Assembly (NCBI GenBank): GCA_946554445.1
Contig: CAMNSD010000010.1
Location: 62,001 to 126,000, forward strand
Origin: an uncultured Lachnospiraceae bacterium
GTDB taxonomy: Bacteria > Bacillota > Clostridia > Lachnospirales > Lachnospiraceae
Reading direction: 5' to 3'
DNA length: 64,000 nucleotides
Positions 10,489 to 19,517 of the stretch are shown here, one piece after another. The notes below the pieces were generated by a model that saw only the letters and a program-made list of their open reading frames with translations, ran no database searches and was not told where the DNA came from. How positions within the stretch are numbered: position 1 is the stretch's first letter; each line of letters starts with the position of its first letter. A program made the translations under genes and the position numbers.

Positions 10489-10516
10489 TCCGAGACCGCG
10501 AAGCAAATTACTTTTA
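10489..10516. repeat. short copy of an interspersed repeat (copy B)
   Basis: This 28-base stretch shares two blocks with 62660-62730. The outer block TCCGAG(A/T)CCGCGAAGC and the final 19 bases, GCGAAGCAAATTACTTTTA, occur in both. In the longer copy about 43 extra bases lie between them. Both copies sit just upstream of a gene start region, in opposite orientation relative to their genes. Confidence 0.5.
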
Positions 10517-10542
10517 AGCAGCGCAGAAATGAGGAGGAAAAT

Positions 10543-12837
10543 ATGATTACATTATCACAGGGCGGAGCGTATCTGGTACGCGGAACGGAAGTTGTTACAG
10601 AAAGCGCAGAGGCAGCAGCACAGATTAAGAGCATGACAGGGCAGGAGGTAACGAAGCAGGAAGCCGCGAAAAATACGATGGCTTATGGAATCCTGGCGGA
10701 GCATAATACTTCCGGCAATATGGACAAATTAAAGATTAAATTCGATAAGCTGACTTCCCACGATATCACCTTCGTGGGGATCATCCAGACGGCACGGGCT
10801 TCGGGACTGACAAAATTCCCGATTCCCTATGTGCTCACTAACTGCCACAATTCCCTATGCGCAGTGGGCGGCACTATCAATGAAGATGACCACATGTTTG
10901 GTTTAACCTGTGCGAAACGTTACGGCGGCGTCTACGTACCGCCTCATCAGGCAGTCATTCATCAGTATGCCAGGGAGATGCTTGCTGGCGGCGGGAAGAT
11001 GATCTTGGGTTCCGATTCCCACACCAGGTATGGTGCGCTTGGCACCATGGCTATGGGCGAAGGCGGACCGGAATTGGTGAAACAGCTTTTATCCCAGACA
11101 TATGATATCAATATGCCGGGCGTGGTGGGCGTCTATCTGACAGGGGCGCCTGTAAAAGGCGTGGGCCCGCAGGATGTTGCTTTAGCCATTATCGGCGCGG
11201 TGTTTGGCAATGGTTATGTGAAAAATAAAGTGATGGAGTTCGTGGGACCAGGGGTGGCTTCCTTGAGTGCTGATTTCCGTATCGGTATTGATGTGATGAC
11301 CACGGAAACTACCTGTCTGTCTTCTATCTGGCGGACGGATGATGAGATCAGGGAGTTCTATGAGATTCACGGCAGGACAGAGGAATATAAGGAGTTAAAT
11401 CCTGGGGAAGTGGCATATTATGACGGGATGATCATGGTCGATCTGTCAAAGATCAGACCGATGATTGCAATGCCTTTCCATCCCAGCAATACTTATACGA
11501 TTGATGAAGTCAACGCGAACCTGCAGGATGTGCTTCATGATGTGGAGGAGCGGGCCAAAGTAAGTTTGGACGGCGCAGTGCCTTATTCCTTGCAGGATAA
11601 GGTGGTTGATGGCAAATTCATGGTGGATCAGGGAATCATCGCGGGCTGTGCGGGCGGCGGCTTTGAGAATATCTGTGCGGCGGCTGATATTCTGCGGGGT
11701 TCCTATATCGGTGCGGACGGATTTACTTTGAGTGTATACCCTGCTTCCATGCCGGTTTATATGGAACTGATCAAGAATGGCTGTGCGGCGGCTATTTTAG
11801 AGACGGGCGCGGTGTTGAAGACAGCGTTCTGCGGACCTTGCTTCGGTGCGGGAGATACACCGGCTAACAATGCGTTCAGTATCAGACATTCTACCAGAAA
11901 CTTCCCCAACAGGGAGGGCTCCAAACTGCAGAACGGTCAGATTTCTTCCGTGGCATTGATGGATGCGCGTTCTATTGCAGCGACTGCGGCCAACAAGGGA
12001 GTGCTTACACCGGCGACAGAGTTTGACGGTGAGATTGGTAAATATAAATATCATTTCGATGCTAACATCTATGCGAACCGCGTCTTTGATTCCAAGGGTG
12101 TGGCGGACGAGAGTGTACAGATTCAGTTCGGTCCCAACATCAAGGACTGGCCGGCTATGGGGGCCCTGCCGGAGAATTTGGTACTGCGTGTAGTCTCGGA
12201 GATTCATGATCCGGTGACTACCACGGATGAGTTGATTCCTTCCGGGGAGACTTCTTCCTATCGTTCCAACCCTCTGGGACTTGCGGAATTTACCCTGTCC
12301 AGAAAGGATCCTGAGTATGTGGGACGGGCCAAGGATATTCAGCGGGCGGAGAAAGCCAGGATGGCAGGCGAACATCCCTGTCAGGCGCATCCGGACGTGA
12401 AGCCGGTGATGAATGTGGTGAAGAAGAATTTTGAGGAGGCTTCCCATGAAAATACAGGATTCGGTTCCACTATCTTTGCGGTGAAGCCGGGCGATGGTTC
12501 CGCCAGGGAACAGGCGGCAAGCTGTCAGAAGGTACTGGGCGGCTGGGCTAACATTGCCAATGAGTATGCCACCAAGCGGTATCGTTCTAATCTGATCAAC
12601 TGGGGGATGCTGCCGTTCTTGATCGAGGTGGGTGAGTTGCCTTTCAAGAATCTGGATTATTTATTCTTCCCGGGCATCCGTAAGGCTGTGGAGGAGAAGG
12701 CAGAGACCATTGAGGCTTATAAGGTATCTGTGGAAGATGAAAAACTGGTGCCGTTTACCTTGAAACTGGGTGAGTTGACGGACGAGGAGAGGCAGATTAT
12801 TCTGAAAGGCTGTTTGATTAACTATAACAGAGTGTAA
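10543..12837 (+). CDS. aconitase-family hydratase
   Basis: A 764-residue [4Fe-4S] dehydratase of the aconitase superfamily. Supporting motifs are [20 protein letters not shown] near residue 165, the first cluster cysteine in [10 protein letters not shown], and the CxxC pair in [12 protein letters not shown]. The C-terminal swivel domain follows. The frame is open from 10468, but GAGGAGG at 10531-10537 places the start at the ATG at 10543. The protein is longer than the LeuC and Aquifex-type aconitases and resembles the YbhJ-like hydratase group, for which the substrate is not settled. No citrate synthase or isocitrate dehydrogenase lies nearby, so a role in a citrate pathway is not shown. It is transcribed alone and ends in a terminator. 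Confidence 0.82.
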   Translation: MITLSQGGAYLVRGTEVVTESAEAAAQIKSMTGQEVTKQEAAKNTMAYGILAEHNTSGNMDKLKIKFDKLTSHDITFVGIIQTARASGLTKFPIPYVLTNCHNSLCAVGGTINEDDHMFGLTCAKRYGGVYVPPHQAVIHQYAREMLAGGGKMILGSDSHTRYGALGTMAMGEGGPELVKQLLSQTYDINMPGVVGVYLTGAPVKGVGPQDVALAIIGAVFGNGYVKNKVMEFVGPGVASLSADFRIGIDVMTTETTCLSSIWRTDDEIREFYEIHGRTEEYKELNPGEVAYYDGMIMVDLSKIRPMIAMPFHPSNTYTIDEVNANLQDVLHDVEERAKVSLDGAVPYSLQDKVVDGKFMVDQGIIAGCAGGGFENICAAADILRGSYIGADGFTLSVYPASMPVYMELIKNGCAAAILETGAVLKTAFCGPCFGAGDTPANNAFSIRHSTRNFPNREGSKLQNGQISSVALMDARSIAATAANKGVLTPATEFDGEIGKYKYHFDANIYANRVFDSKGVADESVQIQFGPNIKDWPAMGALPENLVLRVVSEIHDPVTTTDELIPSGETSSYRSNPLGLAEFTLSRKDPEYVGRAKDIQRAEKARMAGEHPCQAHPDVKPVMNVVKKNFEEASHENTGFGSTIFAVKPGDGSAREQAASCQKVLGGWANIANEYATKRYRSNLINWGMLPFLIEVGELPFKNLDYLFFPGIRKAVEEKAETIEAYKVSVEDEKLVPFTLKLGELTDEERQIILKGCLINYNRV

Positions 12838-12931
12838 AGATTTGGCAGAAAGGTTCCGATATATAAGGTACAGGAAAGGATACTCTTGGCCAGGGTAGTC
12901 TTTTCTGAATCTGAATGATGTTGAGACCATG

Positions 12932-12979
12932 GACGGTATTTTGAGGGAAAAGGAATTTCCATAAAAATGCCGTCTTTTC
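12932..12979 (+). terminator. intrinsic terminator after the hydratase gene
   Basis: An 11-bp outer stem (12932-12942 with 12964-12974, one G-U pair) encloses a smaller GGAAA/TTTCC hairpin and is followed by TTTTCT. Confidence 0.65.
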
Positions 12980-13057
12980 TATTGCCATGTATCAGGGAAG
13001 GTACAGTCGGGTGGCACAGACAGGCATAGAGGGGGACTCATACAAAAGGAGGGAACA

Positions 13058-14101
13058 GTGAGAATTGATTCCAGTACCATAGGGATGGAATCCACCAGAA
13101 CCTATAAGTCGGTGACACAGAGAAGCCGGATAGGGGTGCATGGCACTTATGCAGGCGGAGCCGGCGGACTTAATGCCTTTTTTGATGACAAACTGGGTAC
13201 CGGAGAAAATGCGGCAGGAGAAGGAAAGCAGCCGGCAAATCTGCAAGATCTCTCAACGCATATGAAGAATGTGTCGGGCAGCCGGCAGGTAAACCAACAG
13301 GATGAAGCGATGGAGACAGTCCGCAGTATCAAACAGCAGTGCGTGGAGTTTCTGATGGAGCTGCTCTTCCGTTTTCGCGGGGAGAGGTATTCTATAGGAA
13401 GCGGCGCATGGGGCGGCGGTACGAATATGTACGTTGTCAATGGCTATCAATCCCAATACTATCATATGGAGGAAGAAAACACCACTTTCTCCACGGTGGG
13501 TACGGTGAAGACCGCGGACGGAAGAGAATTGTCTTTCAATCTGGAAATGAGCATGAGCCGCAGATTTGAGGAATATTATGAGCAGAATTATGTTACATCT
13601 GTGAAGACTTTCCGGGATCCGTTGGTGATCAACCTGGATACCAATGTGGCGCAGGTATCCGATCAGAAGTTTTTCTTTGATCTGGACTGTGACGGCGAGG
13701 AGGAGGAAATCTCCAGCTTGCAGGCAGGCAGCGGATTTCTGGCGCTCGACTTAAATGGTGACGGGATAATCAACGACGGCAGTGAACTGTTTGGCCCTGA
13801 GTCAGGCAATGGATTTGCAGATCTGGCAAAGCATGATGCGGACGGCAACGGCTGGATTGACGAGAACGATCCCATCTGGGAGAAGCTGCTTATCTGGACA
13901 AAAGATGAAGATGGAGAAGATAAGCTTTACCATCTATCTGATCTGGGAGTGGGCGCCATCGGTCTTGGCAACATCAATACAGAATTTGCCCTGAACTCGC
14001 AAAAGGATAATGAGACCAATGCTATGATAAGAAAGACTGGTATCTTTCTATATGAAAATGGCACGGTGTCAACGGTCCAGCACCTGGACCTGGCGAGATG
14101 A
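13058..14101 (+). CDS. protein with EF-hand-like calcium loops, function unknown
   Basis: A 347-residue protein opening with GTG, with AGGAGGG at 13048-13053. There is no signal peptide or membrane segment. The N-terminus (MRIDSSTIGMESTRTYKS) is polar and serine/threonine-rich. The C-terminal third has acidic loops of EF-hand/RTX type: DLNGDGIINDGSELFG and HDADGNGWIDENDP, preceded by FFDLDCDGEEEE. Such loops bind calcium in extracellular proteins, but no export signal of the Sec type is visible. I do not recognise a specific function. The neighbours downstream are sporulation genes in the same direction, 117 bases away. Confidence 0.7.
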   Translation: MRIDSSTIGMESTRTYKSVTQRSRIGVHGTYAGGAGGLNAFFDDKLGTGENAAGEGKQPANLQDLSTHMKNVSGSRQVNQQDEAMETVRSIKQQCVEFLMELLFRFRGERYSIGSGAWGGGTNMYVVNGYQSQYYHMEEENTTFSTVGTVKTADGRELSFNLEMSMSRRFEEYYEQNYVTSVKTFRDPLVINLDTNVAQVSDQKFFFDLDCDGEEEEISSLQAGSGFLALDLNGDGIINDGSELFGPESGNGFADLAKHDADGNGWIDENDPIWEKLLIWTKDEDGEDKLYHLSDLGVGAIGLGNINTEFALNSQKDNETNAMIRKTGIFLYENGTVSTVQHLDLAR

Positions 14102-14218
14102 GTTTACGGCAGAGTCTGTGCCTGTGAGCAGAATTAATGTGTTAAATTGCGCAGGGAAGTCACTTTGCGGAATAGTGAGAGGGACATCTACATAGTAATA
14201 GTACATGTGGGGTGTCTC

Positions 14219-15202
14219 ATGAAAATGAATAGAATCGTCTTAAACAAAACAAACAAAAGAGAGGCAGGAAACTTTCTTTTGTTTGTTTTTTTATTGCCTT
14301 ATGTATGTGCCTGCCTGTGGGGGCATGTGGGGGAAGAAACCAGGCAGATTGTCTCTGATAAAAAGGAAATCCAGCAGGCCGAGGCTGTATATAAAGTAGA
14401 GGCTGTCATGGACTGGGGAATTTGGGAACTGCCCATGGAAGAGTACCTGATATATCGTCTGGCGCTGGTAATGCCCAGGGGATATGCGGAAGAAGCCATG
14501 AAAGCCCAGGCGGTTCTTCTGCGCACGGAACTGGTGTCTTCCTACCGGGAAACGGGGAGCAGGGTGCTCAGGGTGGAGGAGAGCGGTTTGAACAGATTCT
14601 ATGGCAATGGACAGAAGGAGGATATACTGTCAGACTGTCGAAAGGCGGTGGAGGAGACGGAAGGCTTTTATCTGGTTTATCGGGGGGAACCTGTTCAGGC
14701 ATCTTACTTTAAGGTCAGCAATGGGCATACCAGGGATGCGGGGGAAGTATGGCATACGGATGGCTGTCCTTATCTTGCAGGGGTATCCTGTGAGCAGGAT
14801 AAGGCATCCACAGAGTACAGCAGTGTGGTTAACGTGGAGAAAAAGCGTTACATAGAACTGCTCAGAACAAGGGCAGGAAATGATTATCAGGAGGATACGT
14901 TGTGGCAAGGAGGGCTGTTTTCCTTTGACACGGCAGGATATATAACCGAGGTGGTATATACAGAAGAAGGCAAAGAAGAGATCCGCATTGACGGGGAAGA
15001 TTTCAGACATTTGTTCGGACTTAATTCTGCCGCGGTTGAGATGGAACGGAATGAAGAGAATATGCTGTTTCATGTGAAGGGAGTTGGGCACGGATTTGGC
15101 ATGAGTCAGTACGGTGCCAACTGTAAGGCATTAAATGGAGAGAAATATGACCAGATTTTAAAAGAGTTCTTTTTGGGGACGGAATTAGCAAAATTTGAAT
15201 AA
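14219..15202 (+). CDS. spoIID: stage II sporulation protein D (SpoIID), peptidoglycan lytic transglycosylase
   Basis: A 327-residue membrane-anchored enzyme of the engulfment machinery; in Bacillus SpoIID cuts glycan strands next to SpoIIM/SpoIIP. A hydrophobic N-terminal segment (FLLFVFLLPYVCACLWG) anchors it. The SpoIID domain shows AVEETEGFYLVYRGEPVQA, SNGHTRDAGEVW, and the diagnostic C-terminal GVGHGFGMSQYGANCKALNG. The frame is open from a TTG at 14147, but nothing supports that start. ATG at 14219 (or 14225) follows a weak GTGGGGTG site. spoIIQ follows 63 bases later, the usual clostridial pairing. Confidence 0.88.
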   Translation: MKMNRIVLNKTNKREAGNFLLFVFLLPYVCACLWGHVGEETRQIVSDKKEIQQAEAVYKVEAVMDWGIWELPMEEYLIYRLALVMPRGYAEEAMKAQAVLLRTELVSSYRETGSRVLRVEESGLNRFYGNGQKEDILSDCRKAVEETEGFYLVYRGEPVQASYFKVSNGHTRDAGEVWHTDGCPYLAGVSCEQDKASTEYSSVVNVEKKRYIELLRTRAGNDYQEDTLWQGGLFSFDTAGYITEVVYTEEGKEEIRIDGEDFRHLFGLNSAAVEMERNEENMLFHVKGVGHGFGMSQYGANCKALNGEKYDQILKEFFLGTELAKFE

Positions 15203-15265
15203 GATGTCAGAAATGGGTAAGACTAACACCATGAAACCTATATGAAAAACAGGAGGCATAGTTTC

Positions 15266-16243
15266 ATGGCGAGAAGAAATAGAAACAATATCAGGAAAGA
15301 GCGGATTATTATGTTGGCATCTTCGGTGTTCGTTCTGGCGGCGCTGACGATAACCGGTGTTTATGTAAGAAACAATAACAGGGCGGAGCGGGAAAATTAC
15401 GTGTTGGATTTTGAGGCTATCGAGAAGAACAGTACGGATGTAGCGAATAACACGATGCCTGCAGAAGAACTTGACACGCTCTTTGCGGAAGTGGGGACCG
15501 ATGATCTGGATTATGATCCCAGCTTTCAGGAAGCAAACTCCCAGCATGTGGAGAATACCGGGGAAGAAAAAGGCTTAAGGACCAAGATTTCCCAGGATAA
15601 GGAAGACGACAAAGAGGAAGAAAAAGAAGAGGCTGATAAGGAGGCAGAATCGGCTAAGAAAGAAAAGAGTGAGGACAAGCCAAGTAAGAGTAAAAAGAAT
15701 GAGCCAGAATCTTCCGACAAGAAAAAGGAAGACGAGGAGGCCGGTATGTTTGATGAGACAGTGGATACTGCTATGAGCGGTGATGTACAGACTGAGGCGG
15801 TGTCTACTACGGTACAGCCTAATCTTGATTTTCAGGAAGAGGACGGGCTGGTGTGGCCTATTGTGGGAGATGTGCTGATTAACTACAGTATGGACCGGAC
15901 AATTTATTTCCCTACCTTAGAACAATATAAGTATAATCCGGCTATCGTGATTGCGGCTACGCAGGGAGAGCCGATTTCGGCAGCGGCGGACGGCCGGGTG
16001 ACTTCTGTGACTTACGATCCTAAGATTGGAAATACGGTGGTGATGGATCTGGGCAACGGATATGAACTGACTTATGGACAGTTGGAGAATATTACGGTGT
16101 CTGAGGGCAGCTATGTGAGTGTCGGTGATGGAATCGGTACGGTGGCTTCTCCGACCAAGTATTATAGCATTGAGGGTACGAATGTGTACTTTAAACTGAC
16201 CAAGGATGGGGTGCCGGTGAACCCGATGAGTAAGTTGCAGTAA
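15266..16243 (+). CDS. spoIIQ: SpoIIQ-like M23/LytM protein with degenerate active site
   Basis: A 325-residue single-pass membrane protein, probably the forespore half of the SpoIIQ-SpoIIIAH channel. A membrane helix spans about residues 15-35, followed by a long lysine/glutamate-rich linker (about 100-170) and a C-terminal LytM fold from about 225. None of the zinc ligands of active M23 enzymes is present: where HxH and the first histidine are expected the sequence reads TYGQLENI and VYFKLTKDG. Catalytic loss is also known for Bacillus SpoIIQ. AGGAGG at 15251-15256 sets the ATG at 15266 rather than 15242. The position behind spoIID supports the name. Confidence 0.85.
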   Translation: MARRNRNNIRKERIIMLASSVFVLAALTITGVYVRNNNRAERENYVLDFEAIEKNSTDVANNTMPAEELDTLFAEVGTDDLDYDPSFQEANSQHVENTGEEKGLRTKISQDKEDDKEEEKEEADKEAESAKKEKSEDKPSKSKKNEPESSDKKKEDEEAGMFDETVDTAMSGDVQTEAVSTTVQPNLDFQEEDGLVWPIVGDVLINYSMDRTIYFPTLEQYKYNPAIVIAATQGEPISAAADGRVTSVTYDPKIGNTVVMDLGNGYELTYGQLENITVSEGSYVSVGDGIGTVASPTKYYSIEGTNVYFKLTKDGVPVNPMSKLQ

Positions 16244-16307
16244 GCCGCAAAGTGCAAGAGGATTGCTTTGAGAATTTGAAAAAATATTGGGTTGTGGCTG
16301 CACGGAC

Positions 16308-16440
16308 GGAAAGTGCCCGGCATTTCAACGCAGACGTGCTTTCGCTTCGCAATTTGCGTAACAGTACTAAGAACCTAAAAGACAGGTTCTAAGTGCTGAC
16401 GCAAATTAAGAGTCTGCTTATGAAATGCCGGGCGCTTTCC
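16308..16440. repeat. 133-base imperfect inverted repeat
   Basis: The left arm (16308-16376) and right arm (16384-16440) pair through two long blocks. GGAAAG(T/C)GCCCGGCATTTCA forms the base and AATTTGCGT..ACTTAGAACCT-like sequence forms the tip, closing on a 7-base loop at 16377-16383. The left arm carries about 12 extra bases (TTTCGCTTCGC region) as a bulge. The element fills most of the 322-base gap between spoIIQ and the amidohydrolase. It has no good T-tract directly after it, so it is not a standard terminator; it could be a REP/MITE-like element or a structured RNA. Confidence 0.7.
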
Positions 16441-16565
16441 TGTTCTGTGGTTTTCCTGTAACTGAGATTTTATTTTTGGGGATGTAGGTACTTTCAGGCA
16501 CAGTTATTTTAAATATTATTAGATGCGTGTCTTCGGTTTACATAATATTATGGGAGGATCACAGA

Positions 16566-17747
16566 ATGCTCATTATACATGGCAATATTAAGACGATGGA
16601 GGAGAGGGATTTTGCGGATGGATTTATTCGTATCGTGGACGGAAAGATTGCATTGATTGGGGATATGGGGGAGTGTCCTTGGGATTTGATGAAGAAAGAC
16701 AGTGGGGAAGAGATTTTGGATGCCAGAGGTAATCTGGTAATGCCGGGAATTATTGAGGCGCATTGTCACATGGGAATCACGGAGGAGAAGAAGGGCATGG
16801 AGGGAGATGACTGTAATGAAAATGTAGATCCCATCACTCCTTATCTGCGCGCTATTGACGCAATTAATCCTATGGATGCAGCTTTTAATGATGCATTGCA
16901 GGCAGGGATTACGTCAGCAATGATCGGGCCTGGGAGTTCTAATGTGGTGGGAGGACAGTTTGCTTTTGTGAAGACACATGGCCGATGTATAGACCGTATG
17001 ATAGTAAAAGCGCCTGCCGCCATGAAAGTGGCGTTCGGGGAGAATCCTAAGGTGAATTATTCGGGACAGGGGACTTCACCCTCCACGCGTATGGCAATTG
17101 CGGCTATGCTGCGGGAGGAGTTGACGAAAGCAGAGGCATATCGGAGAAAGAAGGAGCAGGATCCGGAGATGGAGGCGGATTTTCGATACGAATGCTGGCT
17201 GCCGGTACTTCGAGGCGAGATTCCGCTAAAAGCCCATGCACACAGGGCGGACGATATTTTGACGGCAGTGCGGATTGCCAAAGAATTTGGACTCAGGATG
17301 ACGTTAGACCATTGCAGTGAAGGGCATCTGATCCTGGAGGAGCTGCAGGCGGCAGGGTTTCCCGCTATTGTGGGACCGGATATGGCCAGCCGTAACAAGA
17401 TTGAAGTACAGAACATGGCGTTTAAGACGGCAGGACTGTTGGCAAGACAGGGTATTCTCACAGCAGTTACCACGGATCATCCGGTCTCCAAGATACAGTT
17501 TTTGCCAATCTGTGCGGGATTAGCCGTTAAAGCAGGCATGCCTAAGGATGAGGGGCTGCGTTCTATCACTATCAATGCAGCCAGGATTTGCGGCGTGAAT
17601 GAACGGGTGGGAAGCTTGGCTGTGGGCAAAGATGGAGATGTCGTCATTTTTGGCGGCAGTCCATTGGAAGTATTTACTAGGGCTTTTTGCACCATTATTG
17701 AAGGAAAAATTGTATATTATGATGAAGAAAGCGGGATTTTATGTTAA
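16566..17747 (+). CDS. amidohydrolase-superfamily enzyme
   Basis: A 393-residue metal-dependent hydrolase. The metal-site motifs are in order: HCHMGI near residue 65, HAHRADDI near 225, TLDHCSEGH near 248 and TTDHP near 305. The N- and C-terminal strands form the composite beta-sandwich that ends in VGSLAVGKDGDVVIF. The arrangement resembles imidazolonepropionase-like amidohydrolases, but no histidine-degradation gene is adjacent, so the substrate is open. GGGAGG at 16552-16557 sets the ATG at 16566; the frame itself opens at 16527. It is followed directly by tandem hairpin repeats. Confidence 0.82.
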   Translation: MLIIHGNIKTMEERDFADGFIRIVDGKIALIGDMGECPWDLMKKDSGEEILDARGNLVMPGIIEAHCHMGITEEKKGMEGDDCNENVDPITPYLRAIDAINPMDAAFNDALQAGITSAMIGPGSSNVVGGQFAFVKTHGRCIDRMIVKAPAAMKVAFGENPKVNYSGQGTSPSTRMAIAAMLREELTKAEAYRRKKEQDPEMEADFRYECWLPVLRGEIPLKAHAHRADDILTAVRIAKEFGLRMTLDHCSEGHLILEELQAAGFPAIVGPDMASRNKIEVQNMAFKTAGLLARQGILTAVTTDHPVSKIQFLPICAGLAVKAGMPKDEGLRSITINAARICGVNERVGSLAVGKDGDVVIFGGSPLEVFTRAFCTIIEGKIVYYDEESGILC

Positions 17748-17750
17748 AAT

Positions 17751-17881
17751 GGACGCAGACTCAGCAGTCTGCGTCCCAAGAATTACTGCGTAATTCTTGC
17801 TGGAGTGGTGAAGGATTACAGCATTTGAGGATTGATGTACAAGACGCAGACTCAGTAGTCTATAGCTTGTGTCCCAAGATT
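17751..17881. repeat. tandem hairpins with a partial second copy
   Basis: Immediately after the amidohydrolase stop there is a 10-bp perfect hairpin with loop CAGC at 17752-17775, then a 9-bp perfect hairpin with loop TGC at 17778-17798. About 90 bases on (near 17843-17881) a degenerate second copy begins GACGCAGACTCAGTAGTCT and ends GTCCCAAGATTT, matching the first. No T-tract follows either copy. The repeats fill the gap before the GH9-like gene. Confidence 0.6.
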
Positions 17882-17902
17882 TTAAATAGAGAGTGGTTCT
17901 GT

Positions 17903-19486
17903 ATGAACAATAAACCGATAATTAAAAAACTGATATGCGTCATGCTTGCGATGGCTCTGTTGACCGGTTGTGGATTCGTGTCGGATTTTCCGGTGGAGAC
18001 ATTGCAAAGCAGCAATGAGGTTGAGGGGCCGTCTACGCTTGGTCTGACGCCTGCCTTCGACTATGAGGTGCCGGAAAGCCTGCCCAATATACTGGTGGAT
18101 CAGGTAGGGTATGCACTGGGCAGTAATAAGATTGCCGTGATACGGGGAGAACTGCCGCCGGATAAGTTTACAATTTTGGAGGCGGAGAGCGGACAGGAAG
18201 TCTATGTAGGGAAAATTGAACAGAAAGGCTATGATGCGATAATCGGAAGCTATATCAGTTATGGTGATTTTACGGACTTTAATACGCCAGGCAGTTATTA
18301 CATAGAGGCGGCGATGATTGGCCAATCATATCCTTTTGAGATTTCGGAGGAACCTTATGAAGATATCTTTAATACTGTGTTAAAACAGTATTACTTTAAC
18401 CGGTGTGGACTCACTCTTTCCACGGAACTTGCCGGGCCGAAAGCCCATAATGCCTGTCATTCCAGGGAGGCGCAAATGAAGGAGGAAGCTTCAATCAAAC
18501 GGGATGTGTCAGGGGGATGGCATATTGATGAGATGGGTACGCGCGATGTGGTGAAGGGATGTCAGACGGTCAATTATCTTTTGTTGTCCTACGAACTTTA
18601 TCCGGATATTTTTGAGGAGAATCTTCGGATACCCGAAAGTGGAAATGGGATTCCTGACCTGCTGGATGAGGTGAAATACGAGATTGACTGGCTGCTTAAG
18701 ATGCAGGACGCTACCAGCGGGGCCGTATATGCTTCTGTCAACAGTGTGGATAATAAGACGGCGGGCTATATCCTGTATATTGATGGGATTACCATGAGCG
18801 CTACAATTCAGTTTGCGGCGACTATGGCCAGATTCAGTTATGTTTATCAGAATTATGACAGGGAATTTGCAACACAGTGTCTCAAAGCGGCGGACAGGGC
18901 ATATCGATATGTGGAGAAATATCTGTCGGATGTGTCTATGGAGGAATATTTTCACGCGGCAACAGAACTTTACCGGGCAACGGGTAATCAGAGATATCAC
19001 AGTGTAATCAAGAATTATCTGCTCCAGAATCCAGAGCCTGATATGGAAAACGATTTTGTTTTCTGGGGCTGTGTGACTTATTTGGCTACTAAGCAGAAGG
19101 TGGATATGACGCTCAGCGGTTCGGTTATCCAGGTTTTGATGCAGAAAGGAGAGCAGATTTCCTTTGCCTCTAAAGAGTCCAAACTTTTGGTCAAAGCCGA
19201 TCAAAAGCAGAGCAATAACGCTACGCTCTTGAAAGATATGTCGAGACTTGCGGTGGTGGACCATATCATTACCAACCATGAGTACGCTACTGTATTGGAG
19301 AACCACATGCATTATATGGTGGGGCGTAATCTGCAGTCTATCTCTTACCTGGATGGGGCTGGGGAGCGCAATTACAGAGATATTGATGTGAGCCAGGGGG
19401 TTATGAAGCAGGTAGATTTAAATGCCGAACTTGTGCTGTTATTGAGCGCGGTCATGGATGACGAGATGGTGGTGGGAGAAGAATAA
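17903..19486 (+). CDS. GH9-like lipoprotein, probably catalytically inactive
   Basis: A 527-residue surface lipoprotein. The signal peptide ends in the lipobox LLTGCG. An immunoglobulin-like CelD_N domain follows (ILVDQVGY to about residue 155), then an alpha/alpha-barrel of GH9 type, recognised by IPESGNGIPDLLDEVKYE and WLLKMQ. The catalytic DAGD motif of GH9 enzymes is not intact: the matching place reads GGWHIDEMGTRDVV. The C-terminal HHR motif is missing after MVGRNLQSISY. The acid glutamate in the usual NEVAxxxNA is replaced (VMKQVDLNAEL). A binding or scaffolding role is therefore more likely than cellulase activity. The ATG at 17903 is chosen because it starts the lipoprotein signal. 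Confidence 0.78.
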   Translation: MNNKPIIKKLICVMLAMALLTGCGFVSDFPVETLQSSNEVEGPSTLGLTPAFDYEVPESLPNILVDQVGYALGSNKIAVIRGELPPDKFTILEAESGQEVYVGKIEQKGYDAIIGSYISYGDFTDFNTPGSYYIEAAMIGQSYPFEISEEPYEDIFNTVLKQYYFNRCGLTLSTELAGPKAHNACHSREAQMKEEASIKRDVSGGWHIDEMGTRDVVKGCQTVNYLLLSYELYPDIFEENLRIPESGNGIPDLLDEVKYEIDWLLKMQDATSGAVYASVNSVDNKTAGYILYIDGITMSATIQFAATMARFSYVYQNYDREFATQCLKAADRAYRYVEKYLSDVSMEEYFHAATELYRATGNQRYHSVIKNYLLQNPEPDMENDFVFWGCVTYLATKQKVDMTLSGSVIQVLMQKGEQISFASKESKLLVKADQKQSNNATLLKDMSRLAVVDHIITNHEYATVLENHMHYMVGRNLQSISYLDGAGERNYRDIDVSQGVMKQVDLNAELVLLLSAVMDDEMVVGEE

Positions 19487-19517
19487 GGAACCGGCATTAT
19501 ACCAGTTCCTTATTTTT
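19482..19517. terminator. bidirectional terminator between the GH9-like gene and plsC
   Basis: A perfect 10-bp stem (19482-19491 with 19505-19514) flanked by T-rich sequence on the plus strand and A-rich sequence on the other side. It contains the stop codons of both converging genes. Confidence 0.8.

Noticed and set aside
18509..19312. 267-residue open frame antisense to the GH9-like gene
   Set aside because: Shadow of a real lipoprotein gene, low-complexity in His/Arg, no start signal.
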